A stretch of DNA of 35,005 bases, taken from assembly GCA_022843305.1 (NCBI GenBank), contig JALHNX010000037.1, positions 1-35,005 of the forward strand, read 5' to 3'. Below the pieces are notes generated by a model. That model made no database searches. It was not told the origin of the DNA and saw nothing but the letters and a program-made list of their open reading frames with translations. Shown piece after piece: positions 8,857-17,088 of the stretch. A program made the position numbers and the translations under genes. Positions within the stretch are counted from its first letter, which is position 1. Every line of letters begins with the position of its first letter. The stretch comes from Pyrinomonadaceae bacterium (GTDB taxonomy: Bacteria > Acidobacteriota > Blastocatellia > Pyrinomonadales > Pyrinomonadaceae).

Positions 8857-9951
8857 CTAAATCGAATTATACAACATTTTCAAGTTTTCGAGATGCGCCT
8901 CGATGCTGAAATTTTTCTTTGCGTAAACGTAAGCGCGTTTTGCCAAATCGTTTCTGAAATCCTCGTTATTGGCGATTTTGATAAGTTTTTCCACCAGATC
9001 GGCGGCGTTTCCGGTTTGAAAGATTGCGGCGAATTCGCCGTTTCGGGAAACTTCCAAAAGCGGTTCGATGTCGGACAAAACCAGAGGAACTTTTGTGAGC
9101 ATCGCTTCGACCGCCGCGATGCCGAAACTTTCGTGACGCGTGGATAAAACGAAAGCGTCGAGGACGCTTAAAATGTCGGCAACATCGCCGCGCGCGCCGA
9201 CGAAATGCACGCGTTCGGCGATTTTATTTTCGCGGCAAAACTCCCGGCATTTTTCAAAATCGGAATTTTCTTCCGCGCCGCCGGCGAAAATGAAATGCGC
9301 GTTTTCCGCTTTCGAAAAAAATTCGGGCAAAGCGCGGCACACCGTCAACTGGTCTTTGCGCGGCGCGGCGTAAAAATTCCCGATCATTCCGAAAAGCAGA
9401 ACATCGGGCAAAAGTCCTAATTCAGCCCTGAAATCTTTTCCGGTCGGCGACAATCTTTTTTCGTCAACGCCGTTGTAAACGACGTGAAAATTTCGTGAGG
9501 TTTCAAAATTTTCCTTTTCCGCGAGCCATTTCAGAAACTCGCGGCTGACCGAAATATTCGCCGCCGTGCGCGGGATCAGAAATTTCAGCGCGCGGCGATT
9601 TTTCGCGTCGGGAATGTAACCGTGAAAGCTCAGAACGAGTTTCGCGCCCGTGCCGCGAACGGCGAAAAAAGCGTGCAGCGCCTCGACCGCCTGATGCGTG
9701 TGAACGACCCGGATTTTCTGCGTTTTGATGATTTTTCTTAAACTTAAAACGAGCGAAGCGTCTAACGGCAGACGCCTTTGCAGACGGTAAAAATCAACGC
9801 CCGAATTTTTGAAATCATCTTCCAGAGCGCCGCCGCCGGTCGCCGCGAACGACAGATCGAGCCCGTTTTTTTTCGCGTTCCGGCAAACGTCGAGCGCGAG
9901 AATTTCCGCGCCGCCGCGATTCAGTGAATCTAGAATATGCAAAACTTTCAT
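8857..9951 (-). CDS. GT4-family glycosyltransferase
   Basis: The start MKVLHILDSLNRGGAE at 9951 is chosen because it places the conserved GGAE near the N-terminus; an upstream in-frame codon at 10044 would add 31 unrelated residues. The 364-residue protein shows the GT-B N-half (THQAVEALHAFF, LSFHGYIPD) and donor half (GMIGNFYAAPRKDQLT, FAGGAEENSD). It has an intact E-x7-E motif (HESFGIAAVEAM, E274 and E282). It probably adds a sugar to a surface-polysaccharide precursor. It is the first gene of the minus operon with Uma2 and the second GT4, and is divergent from the GT2 gene at 10037 across an 85-nt gap. Confidence 0.92.
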   Translation of the reverse strand: MKVLHILDSLNRGGAEILALDVCRNAKKNGLDLSFAATGGGALEDDFKNSGVDFYRLQRRLPLDASLVLSLRKIIKTQKIRVVHTHQAVEALHAFFAVRGTGAKLVLSFHGYIPDAKNRRALKFLIPRTAANISVSREFLKWLAEKENFETSRNFHVVYNGVDEKRLSPTGKDFRAELGLLPDVLLFGMIGNFYAAPRKDQLTVCRALPEFFSKAENAHFIFAGGAEENSDFEKCREFCRENKIAERVHFVGARGDVADILSVLDAFVLSTRHESFGIAAVEAMLTKVPLVLSDIEPLLEVSRNGEFAAIFQTGNAADLVEKLIKIANNEDFRNDLAKRAYVYAKKNFSIEAHLENLKMLYNSI

Positions 9952-10036
9952 CTCGTGTGTTTTGAGGCGTTTTTGTTGCTCTTTCGCAATGACAACGGGC
10001 GAAAAATTTGGTTTTATTATAGTTTGAAGTTTTGAA

Positions 10037-10981
10037 ATGAACAAAGACCGTCAAAATTCGGAAGTTTTCGCCTTCGTTCCGTCCTACAATCACGCGCCGT
10101 TTATCGAAAAATGTTTGAATTCAATCATCGGTCAAACGTTGCCGCCCGCGAAACTGCTCGTGATTGATGACGGCTCAAAAGACGAATCGCCGAAAATTAT
10201 CGAACGGGTTCTGAAAACCTGTCCGTTTGATGCTGAACTAATTGTGCGCGAAAATCGCGGTCTGTGCCGGACTTTGAATGAAGGGTTTTCTTTAAGCAAA
10301 GGAAAATATTTCGCTTACGTCGGCTCGGACGATTATTGGCTGCCGGCGTTTTTTGAAGAACGCGTAAAACTTCTCGAAAAACGCGGCGGTGCGGTTTTGG
10401 CTTTCGGACACGCTTTTTTGATTGACGGCGCAGGGCGCATTTTCGACAGCACAGAAAATTACACCGACAGTTGGGCAAATTACACCGACGGCGATGCGCG
10501 ACCGATGCTTTTAAAAGGTCACGCGCCGATCAGCTCGACGATTTTTTACCGCCGCGCCGCGTTGGAAAATGTTTCGTGGAACGAAGCGTCGCGGCTCGAA
10601 GATTACGAAATGTATCTGAAATTGATGAATCTCGGCGATTTTGCTTTCGACCCGCAAGTGCTTTCCGTCTGGCGGCATCACAGCTACAATACGAGCGGAA
10701 ATATCGGTTTGATGATGGACGAAGTCATCGAAGCGCAAAACCGGAATATAAAAGATTTGGGCATCGGCGCGGCGCAGTTAAAGGAAATTCAGATGAACAC
10801 GAAATTTCGCTATGCCCGCGAATTTTTGCAGCACGGCGATAAACGGCAGGCGTTTCAAATCGCAAAAGAAAACTGGCGCGGCGCGGCATCAAACGCCGAA
10901 CTCGCAAAATTCGCTTTGCGAATGTTCGTGCCGATGAGCTTAATAAATTTTCGGCGGAATCTGCGAAAAAAGCCGCGTTAA
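10037..10981 (+). CDS. GT2-family glycosyltransferase
   Basis: The 314-residue GT-A fold protein starts at the common family position (FAFVPSYNHAPFIEKCLNS). Motifs are VIDDGSKDES (42-51), the metal-binding SDD at 97-99 and the ED of LEDYEMYLKL near 183. It lacks transmembrane helices, so it is a cytosolic sugar transferase of the polysaccharide pathway. It heads the plus-strand run GT2, methyltransferase, Wzm, Wzt. The 8-nt gap to the next gene indicates co-transcription. Upstream, TATTAT at 10015-10020 could be a -10 element, but no convincing -35 is seen. Confidence 0.92.
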   Translation: MNKDRQNSEVFAFVPSYNHAPFIEKCLNSIIGQTLPPAKLLVIDDGSKDESPKIIERVLKTCPFDAELIVRENRGLCRTLNEGFSLSKGKYFAYVGSDDYWLPAFFEERVKLLEKRGGAVLAFGHAFLIDGAGRIFDSTENYTDSWANYTDGDARPMLLKGHAPISSTIFYRRAALENVSWNEASRLEDYEMYLKLMNLGDFAFDPQVLSVWRHHSYNTSGNIGLMMDEVIEAQNRNIKDLGIGAAQLKEIQMNTKFRYAREFLQHGDKRQAFQIAKENWRGAASNAELAKFALRMFVPMSLINFRRNLRKKPR

Positions 10982-10989
10982 AATAATTT

Positions 10990-11718
10990 ATGAACGACGA
11001 AAAATCAGCGAATCTCAAAGCGGAATTTGAAAAATTGAATCCGTGGATTACAAAATTTCACATCGGCGGCGAAGATTTCGGCGGCAACTTCGATGCGATG
11101 CGCGATGTGCGAATCGCGCAATTTTTTGAAGTTTTTCCCGACGCGGAAAGCATCATCGAACTCGGTTCGCTCGAAGGCGGACACAGTTTCGCGTTGGCGC
11201 AAAACCATTCTGTTAAACGAGTTACGGCAATCGAAGGACGCGCAATAAATATCCAAAGAGCAGAATTCGTGCAGAAAATTTTAGGCGATGAAAAGGTCGA
11301 ATTCGTTGAAGACGACATCGAGAAATTAAACTTTGAGAAATTCGGAAAGTTTGACGCGGTTTTTTGTTCGGGCTTGCTTTATCATCTGCCGCGACCGTGG
11401 GAATTGATCCCGAAACTCGCTCGTGTCAGCCCGAATATTTTTATCTGGGCGCAGGTTTCCGAAGAAGCGAAAGCGAAAAAAATGCGCGAAGGCTGGCGCG
11501 GAAAATTTTACCGCGAAGGCGGTTTGTTCGATCCTTTGAGCGGTCTGAGCAAAAAATCTTTCTGGCTCTCGCTCGGTTCGCTGATCGGACTTCTGACGGC
11601 GAACGGCTACAAGGAAGTAAAGATCATCGAACACGATCTCGCGCACCCGAAAGGCAACGCCGTGACGCTTGCCGCGACGCAGGATAAGTTCAGACTGGTG
11701 AAAGATTCGGAGAAATAA
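10990..11718 (+). CDS. Class I SAM-dependent methyltransferase
   Basis: The 242-residue protein has the SAM-binding motif IIELGSLEGGHS (55-66), an acidic end to strand 2 (VTAIEGRAINI), motif II VEFVEDDIEKL and FDAVFCSGLLYHLPRP (about 127-141). Its acceptor cannot be named. Its position between a GT2 and the Wzm/Wzt exporter suggests methylation of a sugar, possibly as a chain-end cap, since C-terminal domains of Wzt-type ATPases often recognise modified termini. That is inference. Only 3 nt separate its stop from the permease start. Confidence 0.85.
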   Translation: MNDEKSANLKAEFEKLNPWITKFHIGGEDFGGNFDAMRDVRIAQFFEVFPDAESIIELGSLEGGHSFALAQNHSVKRVTAIEGRAINIQRAEFVQKILGDEKVEFVEDDIEKLNFEKFGKFDAVFCSGLLYHLPRPWELIPKLARVSPNIFIWAQVSEEAKAKKMREGWRGKFYREGGLFDPLSGLSKKSFWLSLGSLIGLLTANGYKEVKIIEHDLAHPKGNAVTLAATQDKFRLVKDSEK

Positions 11719-11721
11719 TTT

Positions 11722-12573
11722 TTGTCATCGGAAACCGAAAAATCAGCGGAAACTACATATATCAAACCGGCGAGCGGTTGGCTCAATCTGGATTTGAAGG
11801 ATTTGTGGACTTACCGCGAACTGCTCTATTTTTTGACGTGGCGCGACGTTAAAGTGCGCTATAAACAAACGGCGATCGGCGTTCTCTGGGCGGTTTTGCA
11901 GCCCGTGCTGACAACGGCGATCTTCACGGTGATCTTCAGCACTTTCGCGCGGTTCGAGTCGCAGCGCGTACCGTATCCGCTGTTTGTTTTAAGCGGTTTT
12001 TTGATCTGGCTTTTCGTTTTTAATTCGATCAGTTTCGCCGCGAACAGTCTGGTCGGAAACTCGAATCTCGTGACGAAAATCTATTTTCCGCGTCTGATCG
12101 TGCCGTTTTCGGCGACGCTATCGGGGCTTTTCGATTTGCTTTTCAGCTTTGCGGTTCTCGCGGTTTTGATGATTTATTATGTTTCCCAAAACGCCGTCAC
12201 GCTTTCGTGGCAAATCCTGTGCGCGCCGTTTTTTATCTTGTTGGCGATTTTGCTGACCGTCAGTTTGGGCAATCTTTTTTCCGCTCTGAATGTTCGTTTC
12301 CGCGACGTAAAATTCGCTTTGCCGTTTGCTTTGCAAGTCTGGATGTTCGCTTCGCCGGTTTTTTATCCGCCCGAAATTCTTTCGGAAAAAGCGCGTTTCG
12401 TCTTGGCGTTTAATCCGTTAACGGGCATTTTGCAGGGCTTTCGCGCTTCGCTTTTCGGCGAAAGTTACGATTGGCTGACGATCGGCATTTCGGCGGCGAT
12501 GACGGTCGTTTTAATGGTGCTCTCGCTTTTTGTTTTTAAGCGAATGGAAGATGATTTCGCGGATTTGATTTGA
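11722..12573 (+). CDS. wzm: ABC-2 type polysaccharide export permease (Wzm-like)
   Basis: The best start is TTG at 11722, with CGGAGAA at 11708-11714 as ribosome binding site. The 283-residue protein has a cytosolic N-terminus with the family's LWTYRELLYFLTWRDVKVRYKQ region, then six hydrophobic spans (about 52-72, 85-105, 130-155, 160-185, 190-212, 245-270). The FNPLTGILQGFRASLFG segment near the C-terminus is characteristic. It forms the inner-membrane channel that exports lipid-linked polysaccharide, working with the ATPase encoded at 12868. A 294-nt repeat-filled gap splits the two partner genes, which are normally adjacent. Confidence 0.93.
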   Translation: MSSETEKSAETTYIKPASGWLNLDLKDLWTYRELLYFLTWRDVKVRYKQTAIGVLWAVLQPVLTTAIFTVIFSTFARFESQRVPYPLFVLSGFLIWLFVFNSISFAANSLVGNSNLVTKIYFPRLIVPFSATLSGLFDLLFSFAVLAVLMIYYVSQNAVTLSWQILCAPFFILLAILLTVSLGNLFSALNVRFRDVKFALPFALQVWMFASPVFYPPEILSEKARFVLAFNPLTGILQGFRASLFGESYDWLTIGISAAMTVVLMVLSLFVFKRMEDDFADLI

Positions 12574-12576
12574 AAA

Positions 12577-12860
12577 TTGGTTTTTGGTCTTTGGCTTTTA
12601 GTTTTTTAATTTTGCACATATTTACGGCTTTGCACAAAAAACAATTAAAAGCATTGGTGTGATAAATCATTATCAATTTTACATTCTGCATTTTACATTT
12701 TTTAGCAGGTATTTATTGCATTTAATGAAGAATGTAGAATGTAGAATGTAAAATGATTCGGCGGCTTTCGACTTTTTTGCCTATTTTTGTGCAAAGCCCA
12801 TTATTTACTATAAGCATTTAATAAATAGTGCTTTTACCAAAAACCAAAGACCAAAAACCG
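12577..12860. repeat. Triple-nested heptamer-repeat hairpins between wzm and wzt
   Basis: Three inverted pairs are nested. The outer pair is 12579-12594 with 12844-12859 (16 bp perfect, GGTTTTTGGTCTTTGG). The middle pair is 12626-12640 with 12784-12798 (15 bp perfect, GGCTTTGCACAAAAA). The inner pair is 12676-12699 with 12731-12754 (imperfect, built from 7-mers of AATGTAG type). The outer arms are also 7-bp periodic (TGGTTTT, TGGTCTT, TGGCTTT). No coding frame is present. Nesting suggests successive insertions. Confidence 0.85.
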
Positions 12861-12867
12861 AAGATTA

Positions 12868-14112
12868 ATGAAAGTTATTAAAGTCGAAAATTTATCGAAA
12901 CTCTATTATCTTGGCGGCGCGAAGCATAATTCGCTGCGCGACGCGATTGCGGGTTTCGTCAAAAATCCGCGCCGCGACAAAAAGAATGAGCTGTGGGCTT
13001 TGAAAGATGTCAGCTTTGAAGTTGCCGACGGTGAGGCTTTGGGAATTATCGGCAGAAACGGCGCGGGCAAATCCACGCTTTTAAAAATCCTTTCGCGCAT
13101 CACCAAACCGACGCGCGGGACGGCGGAAATTCGCGGACGCATCGGCAGTCTTTTAGAAGTCGGGACGGGTTTTCACAGCGAGCTTTCGGGACGCGAGAAC
13201 ATCTTTCTAAACGGTGCGATTTTGGGAATGAAGCGCGCCGAAATTGAAGCCAAATTCGAAGAAATCGTCGCTTTTTCCGAAATCGAAAAGTTTATTGATA
13301 CGCCTGTCAAACATTATTCGTCGGGAATGTATATGCGCCTCGCTTTTTCGGTCGCCGCGCATCTCGAACCCGAAATCCTGATCGTTGACGAAGTGCTGGC
13401 GGTCGGCGATGTCGCGTTTCAGAAAAAATGTCTGAACAAAATGCGCGATGTCGGACGAACGGGCAGAACCGTTCTTTTCGTTTCGCACGATATGCAGGCG
13501 GTTTCGCGTCTATGTAGCCGCGCGATCTGGCTCAAAGACGGCAAATTAGTAAAGTCGGGTGAAACCGGCGCGGTCATTAATCAATATCTGCACGAGCAAT
13601 CACAATCGGGCGCGGAAAAATCTTGGGAAACGGCGGAAAAAGCACCCGGAAACGAATTTACGAGGCTGCGGCGCGTGCGCGTTTGCGATGCGGAAGGCAA
13701 GACTACGGCGGCGCTCGATATTCGCCGTTCCATAGGAATCGAAATGACTTACGAAGTTCTGCAAGGCGGCAAAGTTCTGATTCCGAATTTTCATTTTTAC
13801 AACGAACAAGGCGTTTGCATTTTTATCTCGCACGATTGGAGCGGCGAATGGCGCGAGCGTCCGCGCGAGACGGGCGAATACACGAGCACGTGCCGGATTC
13901 CGCCGAATTTTCTCGCGGACGGCAATATTTCCGTCAAAGTCGCGGTTTCGACATATCTGCCGCTCGAAGTTCATTTTGTCGAATCGGATGCGGTTTCCTT
14001 TAATGTTGTTGACAGTTTTGAAGGCGACGCGGCACGCGGCGATTACGGCGGACCGATGCCCGGCGTGGTGCGCCCGATCTTGGATTGGGAAACGAAGTTC
14101 TCGAAATCCTGA
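12868..14112 (+). CDS. wzt: Polysaccharide export ABC ATPase with C-terminal substrate-recognition domain (Wzt-like)
   Basis: The protein has 414 residues. The nucleotide-binding domain (about 1-235) has Walker A GRNGAGKST (62-70), a signature YSSGMYMRL (150-158), Walker B ILIVDEVLAVGD (170-181) and switch His in VSHDMQ (H207). The extra region of about 160 residues (about 255-405) is the Wzt_C type beta-sandwich, which in studied O-antigen systems binds the glycan end and couples modification to export. It pairs with the permease at 11722. No Shine-Dalgarno is visible; the ATG follows directly on a heptamer-repeat arm. Confidence 0.94.
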   Translation: MKVIKVENLSKLYYLGGAKHNSLRDAIAGFVKNPRRDKKNELWALKDVSFEVADGEALGIIGRNGAGKSTLLKILSRITKPTRGTAEIRGRIGSLLEVGTGFHSELSGRENIFLNGAILGMKRAEIEAKFEEIVAFSEIEKFIDTPVKHYSSGMYMRLAFSVAAHLEPEILIVDEVLAVGDVAFQKKCLNKMRDVGRTGRTVLFVSHDMQAVSRLCSRAIWLKDGKLVKSGETGAVINQYLHEQSQSGAEKSWETAEKAPGNEFTRLRRVRVCDAEGKTTAALDIRRSIGIEMTYEVLQGGKVLIPNFHFYNEQGVCIFISHDWSGEWRERPRETGEYTSTCRIPPNFLADGNISVKVAVSTYLPLEVHFVESDAVSFNVVDSFEGDAARGDYGGPMPGVVRPILDWETKFSKS

Positions 14113-14126
14113 ATTTTAATTTATTT

Positions 14127-14207
14127 GCCCACGAAATACACGAAAAAGATGAAATATTTTTAACGGTTTTTATCTTTTTTTTCGTTTCTTTCGTGTGTTT
14201 CGTGGGC
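14127..14207. terminator. Inverted repeat between convergent wzt and methyltransferase genes
   Basis: GCCCACGAAATACACGAAA at 14127-14145 pairs with 14189-14207 over 19 bp, with one G-U. Only 14 nt separate it from the wzt stop and 37 nt from the opposing stop. The T-rich stretch lies inside the loop, not after the stem, so it is not a textbook intrinsic terminator, but its place suits a bidirectional transcript end. Confidence 0.55.
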
Positions 14208-14244
14208 GAAATCACCTCATTCTCAACAAACCCGAAGCTTTTAT

Positions 14245-15222
14245 TTAAAGTTTTCGCAGGTAAAAACAGGCTTGATCGCCTTTGTTTTCTTTGTTCAAAA
14301 TTTCGGCTTGGCGTTCCCAGATGCGAATTTGTTCGGGCGTTATCGAATCGTCGAAATTGTTTCCTTGCTTATCCGTTTGCTCGTTCATCGCAATATTGCG
14401 GGCGTATTTTTCGCTGCCGTAAAACTGGAAAACGTCCGAATCGTAAACGACTTTAGCAACCTCGAAACCGGAGTTTTCGGCTAATAAACGGAAACTTTTT
14501 TCGGTGTAGAGAAAAAGATGGCGCGGCGCGTCGAGCTGCGCCCAGTTCGTGCCGTATTTTTCCCACGCGAAAGCCGCGACGGGAATCCGAATCAGACAGA
14601 ATTTTCCGTTCGGCAAAAGACGCTGAATTTCGTGCAGGCTTTCGAGCGGGTCGGGCAGATGCTCGAACGAATGATGCAGCATTACGAGATCGAAAAACGG
14701 TTCGATCCCGGGAAGCGAACGCTTATAAATCTTCACGCCGTTCGGATAAAAAATGTCGTTTTCGATAAAAGCGTCCGCGCCCGTCAAATTGCGAAAACCA
14801 TAATAATAAAGCGTTTGCAGAAGTTTGCCCGTGCCGCAGCCGAAATCCAGGATTTTTGAATGAAAATTTAATTCAAGTAAAGGTTCTTTCAAATAATCCG
14901 GGAAAAACGTATTAAAACGCGTCTGCTTTTTGACGATCAAACGGCTGATACGGTTTTTTCGATTGAGCAGATAATTTCCGAGATAACGCGCCGCGAGCCG
15001 GGTTTTTGAAAGTTCTTCAACGCCGCCGTTTTCATCCGAATTCAGGGAATAATAATCCTTCGGATAATAGCGGCTCAGATCGGGAATTTCGCAGATTTGC
15101 AGTGTGCTGCACGCGCCGCATTCGAGGTAATCAAATTCATCGCGTGTGCCGAACATCATTTCGCGTGTTTTGTGAATTCGGTTGTTTTCGCCGTTTCCGC
15201 AAATTCGGCAGAGATTTGTCAT
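14245..15222 (-). CDS. Zinc-ribbon class I SAM-dependent methyltransferase
   Basis: The start is set at ATG 15222 (MTNLCRICGN), because the longer frame begins at an unlikely TTG. The 325-residue protein starts with a four-cysteine ribbon (C5, C8, C35, C38), followed by the SAM motif ILDFGCGTGK (124-133) and FDLVMLHHSFEHLPDP. This layout is that of the Methyltransf_13/23-type sugar C-methyltransferase-like proteins found in polysaccharide clusters. The acceptor sugar is unknown. It runs opposite to the neighbouring export and GT2 genes and has its own upstream region of about 75 nt. Confidence 0.86.
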   Translation of the reverse strand: MTNLCRICGNGENNRIHKTREMMFGTRDEFDYLECGACSTLQICEIPDLSRYYPKDYYSLNSDENGGVEELSKTRLAARYLGNYLLNRKNRISRLIVKKQTRFNTFFPDYLKEPLLELNFHSKILDFGCGTGKLLQTLYYYGFRNLTGADAFIENDIFYPNGVKIYKRSLPGIEPFFDLVMLHHSFEHLPDPLESLHEIQRLLPNGKFCLIRIPVAAFAWEKYGTNWAQLDAPRHLFLYTEKSFRLLAENSGFEVAKVVYDSDVFQFYGSEKYARNIAMNEQTDKQGNNFDDSITPEQIRIWERQAEILNKENKGDQACFYLRKL

Positions 15223-15297
15223 AAAGTTCAAGTAAAACAAAAAAAAGCGAGGTTGTGAAATAACGCGCGGTTTCGGTTAAAATCGAACGTAAATCAA

Positions 15298-17046
15298 ATG
15301 GAGATCCGAAAAAAGTTCAAGACCGTCAGCCGCCTTATAAAAGAAAGAAACTGGTCGGCGGTCAGCGGAAAATTAAAACTTCGCCAACGCCAAAAGCGCG
15401 AAGCGAAAAACTATCGCAAATGGCTTTCTGAAAACCAAATCACCGAAACCGACCGCGAAAAAATGCGCTCGGGAATCGCCGCTTTTTCGCATAAACCTTT
15501 AATTTCCATTCTCTTGCCGGTTTACAATATCGAAGAAAAATTTTTGCGAAAATGCCTCGAATCGGTTCGTGCGCAGATTTACGAAAACTGGGAGCTTTGC
15601 GCGGCGGACGATTTTTCGCCTGCGCCGCACGTTCGGCGGGTTTTGGAAGAATATGCAAGCAAAGATAAAAGAATTAAAACGGTCTTTCGCACCGAAAACG
15701 GGCATATTTCCGCCGCTTCAAACTCCGCGCTCGAAATCGCAAACGGCGAATTTACGGGGCTTTTAGATCACGACGACGAGCTTTCGGAAGACGCGCTTTT
15801 TCACGTCGTTCGGGAAATTAACGCGTTCGCGGACGCGGCTTTTATCTACACGGACGAAGATATGATTGATGCGGAAGGCAATCGTTTTCTACCGAAATTC
15901 AAACCCGATTGGAGCCGCGATTTTTTCTATTCGGTCAATTACGTGACGCATTTTGCGGTTTACCGCACCGCAATTTTAAGAAAAATCGGCGGCTTTCGCG
16001 CGGGATTCGAAGGCAGTCAGGATTACGATCTGGCACTGCGTTTCATCGAACAGATTGACGAAAAACAGATTCGTCATATTCCGAAAATTCTTTATCACTG
16101 GCGCACAATCGAAGGTTCGGTCGCGTTTTCTTCGGATGCCAAACCTTACGCGCACGAACGCGCCCGCGCGGCATTGCGCGAACATTTTGAAAGAATCGGA
16201 AAAAAGGCAAAAGTTGAGCAAAGCATTTACGAACTGCACCGCGTTTGCTACGAATTACCCGAAAATCCGCCAAAAGTGAGTTTAATATTGTCGGCAGACA
16301 AAGATTTTGAAACGGCGGAAAATTCAGTCGAAAATTATTTGAAAGAAACCGATTATCAGAATCTTGAAATTGTTTTGATTTGCGCCGGAAACTTAAAAAA
16401 TAAATCTTTTCCGAAAAATATCAAAATAATTTTCCGTGAAAATTTATCGAAAGCCGAAAGTTTGAACCGGTCAGTTTTGCATTCAACAGGCGAAATTTTA
16501 TGTTTTGCCGATGCGAATCTGCGTCCGTTTTCAAAAGATTGGCTAAAGGAATTAGCGAGTTTTGCGATGCAAAAAGAAATCGGCGCGGTCGGCGGAAAAA
16601 TTCTCAACTCACACGAAACAATTTCTGACGGCGGTTTTGTTTTGGGTTTTGACGGCGCAGTTGGTGCGGCGAATCGAGGTTTGCCGCGTGATACGGATGA
16701 AGGTTTATACCGAACGCGCATCATCAATAATTTTTCGGCGGTTTCCGCAAACTGTCTGACTGTCAGGCGCGAGATTTTTGATAAAACCGGCGGTTTTGAC
16801 GCGGAAAATTTGCCCGATTCGCTTTTCGATGCCGATTTTTGTTTGCGGTTGCGCGAACGAAATTTACGAATCGTTTTTACGCCTTACGCCGAGCTTATTA
16901 AAATTGAAAAAAGCGATTCGCAGTCAAAACCAACCGCAAAGGAAAAGGATTTTTTCGCGCAAAAATGGCGAAACATAATCGAAAAAGACCCTTTTTACAA
17001 TCCGAATTTGTCGCTTTCGGGTGAAACTTTTACAATCAAAATCTAG
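15298..17046 (+). CDS. Two-domain GT2-family glycosyltransferase
   Basis: The 582-residue protein has a basic, coiled N-terminal segment (about 1-60), then a first GT-A domain (about 68-320) with ISILLPVYN, CAADDFSP and the metal motif DHDD (157-160). A second GT2-like domain (about 328-560) has VSLILSADKDF and FADANLRP, and later LFDADFCLRLRE. The second domain has FADAN in place of a clear DXD, so it may be degenerate or use a different donor. Such tandem GT2 proteins are typical of O-antigen and rhamnan-type glycan assembly. It has no transmembrane segments. It closes the glycan cluster; the GH133 gene follows 42 nt later. Confidence 0.9.
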   Translation: MEIRKKFKTVSRLIKERNWSAVSGKLKLRQRQKREAKNYRKWLSENQITETDREKMRSGIAAFSHKPLISILLPVYNIEEKFLRKCLESVRAQIYENWELCAADDFSPAPHVRRVLEEYASKDKRIKTVFRTENGHISAASNSALEIANGEFTGLLDHDDELSEDALFHVVREINAFADAAFIYTDEDMIDAEGNRFLPKFKPDWSRDFFYSVNYVTHFAVYRTAILRKIGGFRAGFEGSQDYDLALRFIEQIDEKQIRHIPKILYHWRTIEGSVAFSSDAKPYAHERARAALREHFERIGKKAKVEQSIYELHRVCYELPENPPKVSLILSADKDFETAENSVENYLKETDYQNLEIVLICAGNLKNKSFPKNIKIIFRENLSKAESLNRSVLHSTGEILCFADANLRPFSKDWLKELASFAMQKEIGAVGGKILNSHETISDGGFVLGFDGAVGAANRGLPRDTDEGLYRTRIINNFSAVSANCLTVRREIFDKTGGFDAENLPDSLFDADFCLRLRERNLRIVFTPYAELIKIEKSDSQSKPTAKEKDFFAQKWRNIIEKDPFYNPNLSLSGETFTIKI

Positions 17047-17088
17047 CGTTGGAATAACTCGAAAAACAGACGGAATTTAGGAAAGACG

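Noticed and set aside
9970-10000. Sequence resembling the TTGTCATTGCGA-type dispersed repeat between divergent GT genes
   Set aside because: Only one short copy is visible in the window, so it cannot be told from chance.
14699-14712. GGTTCGATCCC, like a tRNA T-arm
   Set aside because: It lies inside the methyltransferase gene and has no matching cloverleaf.
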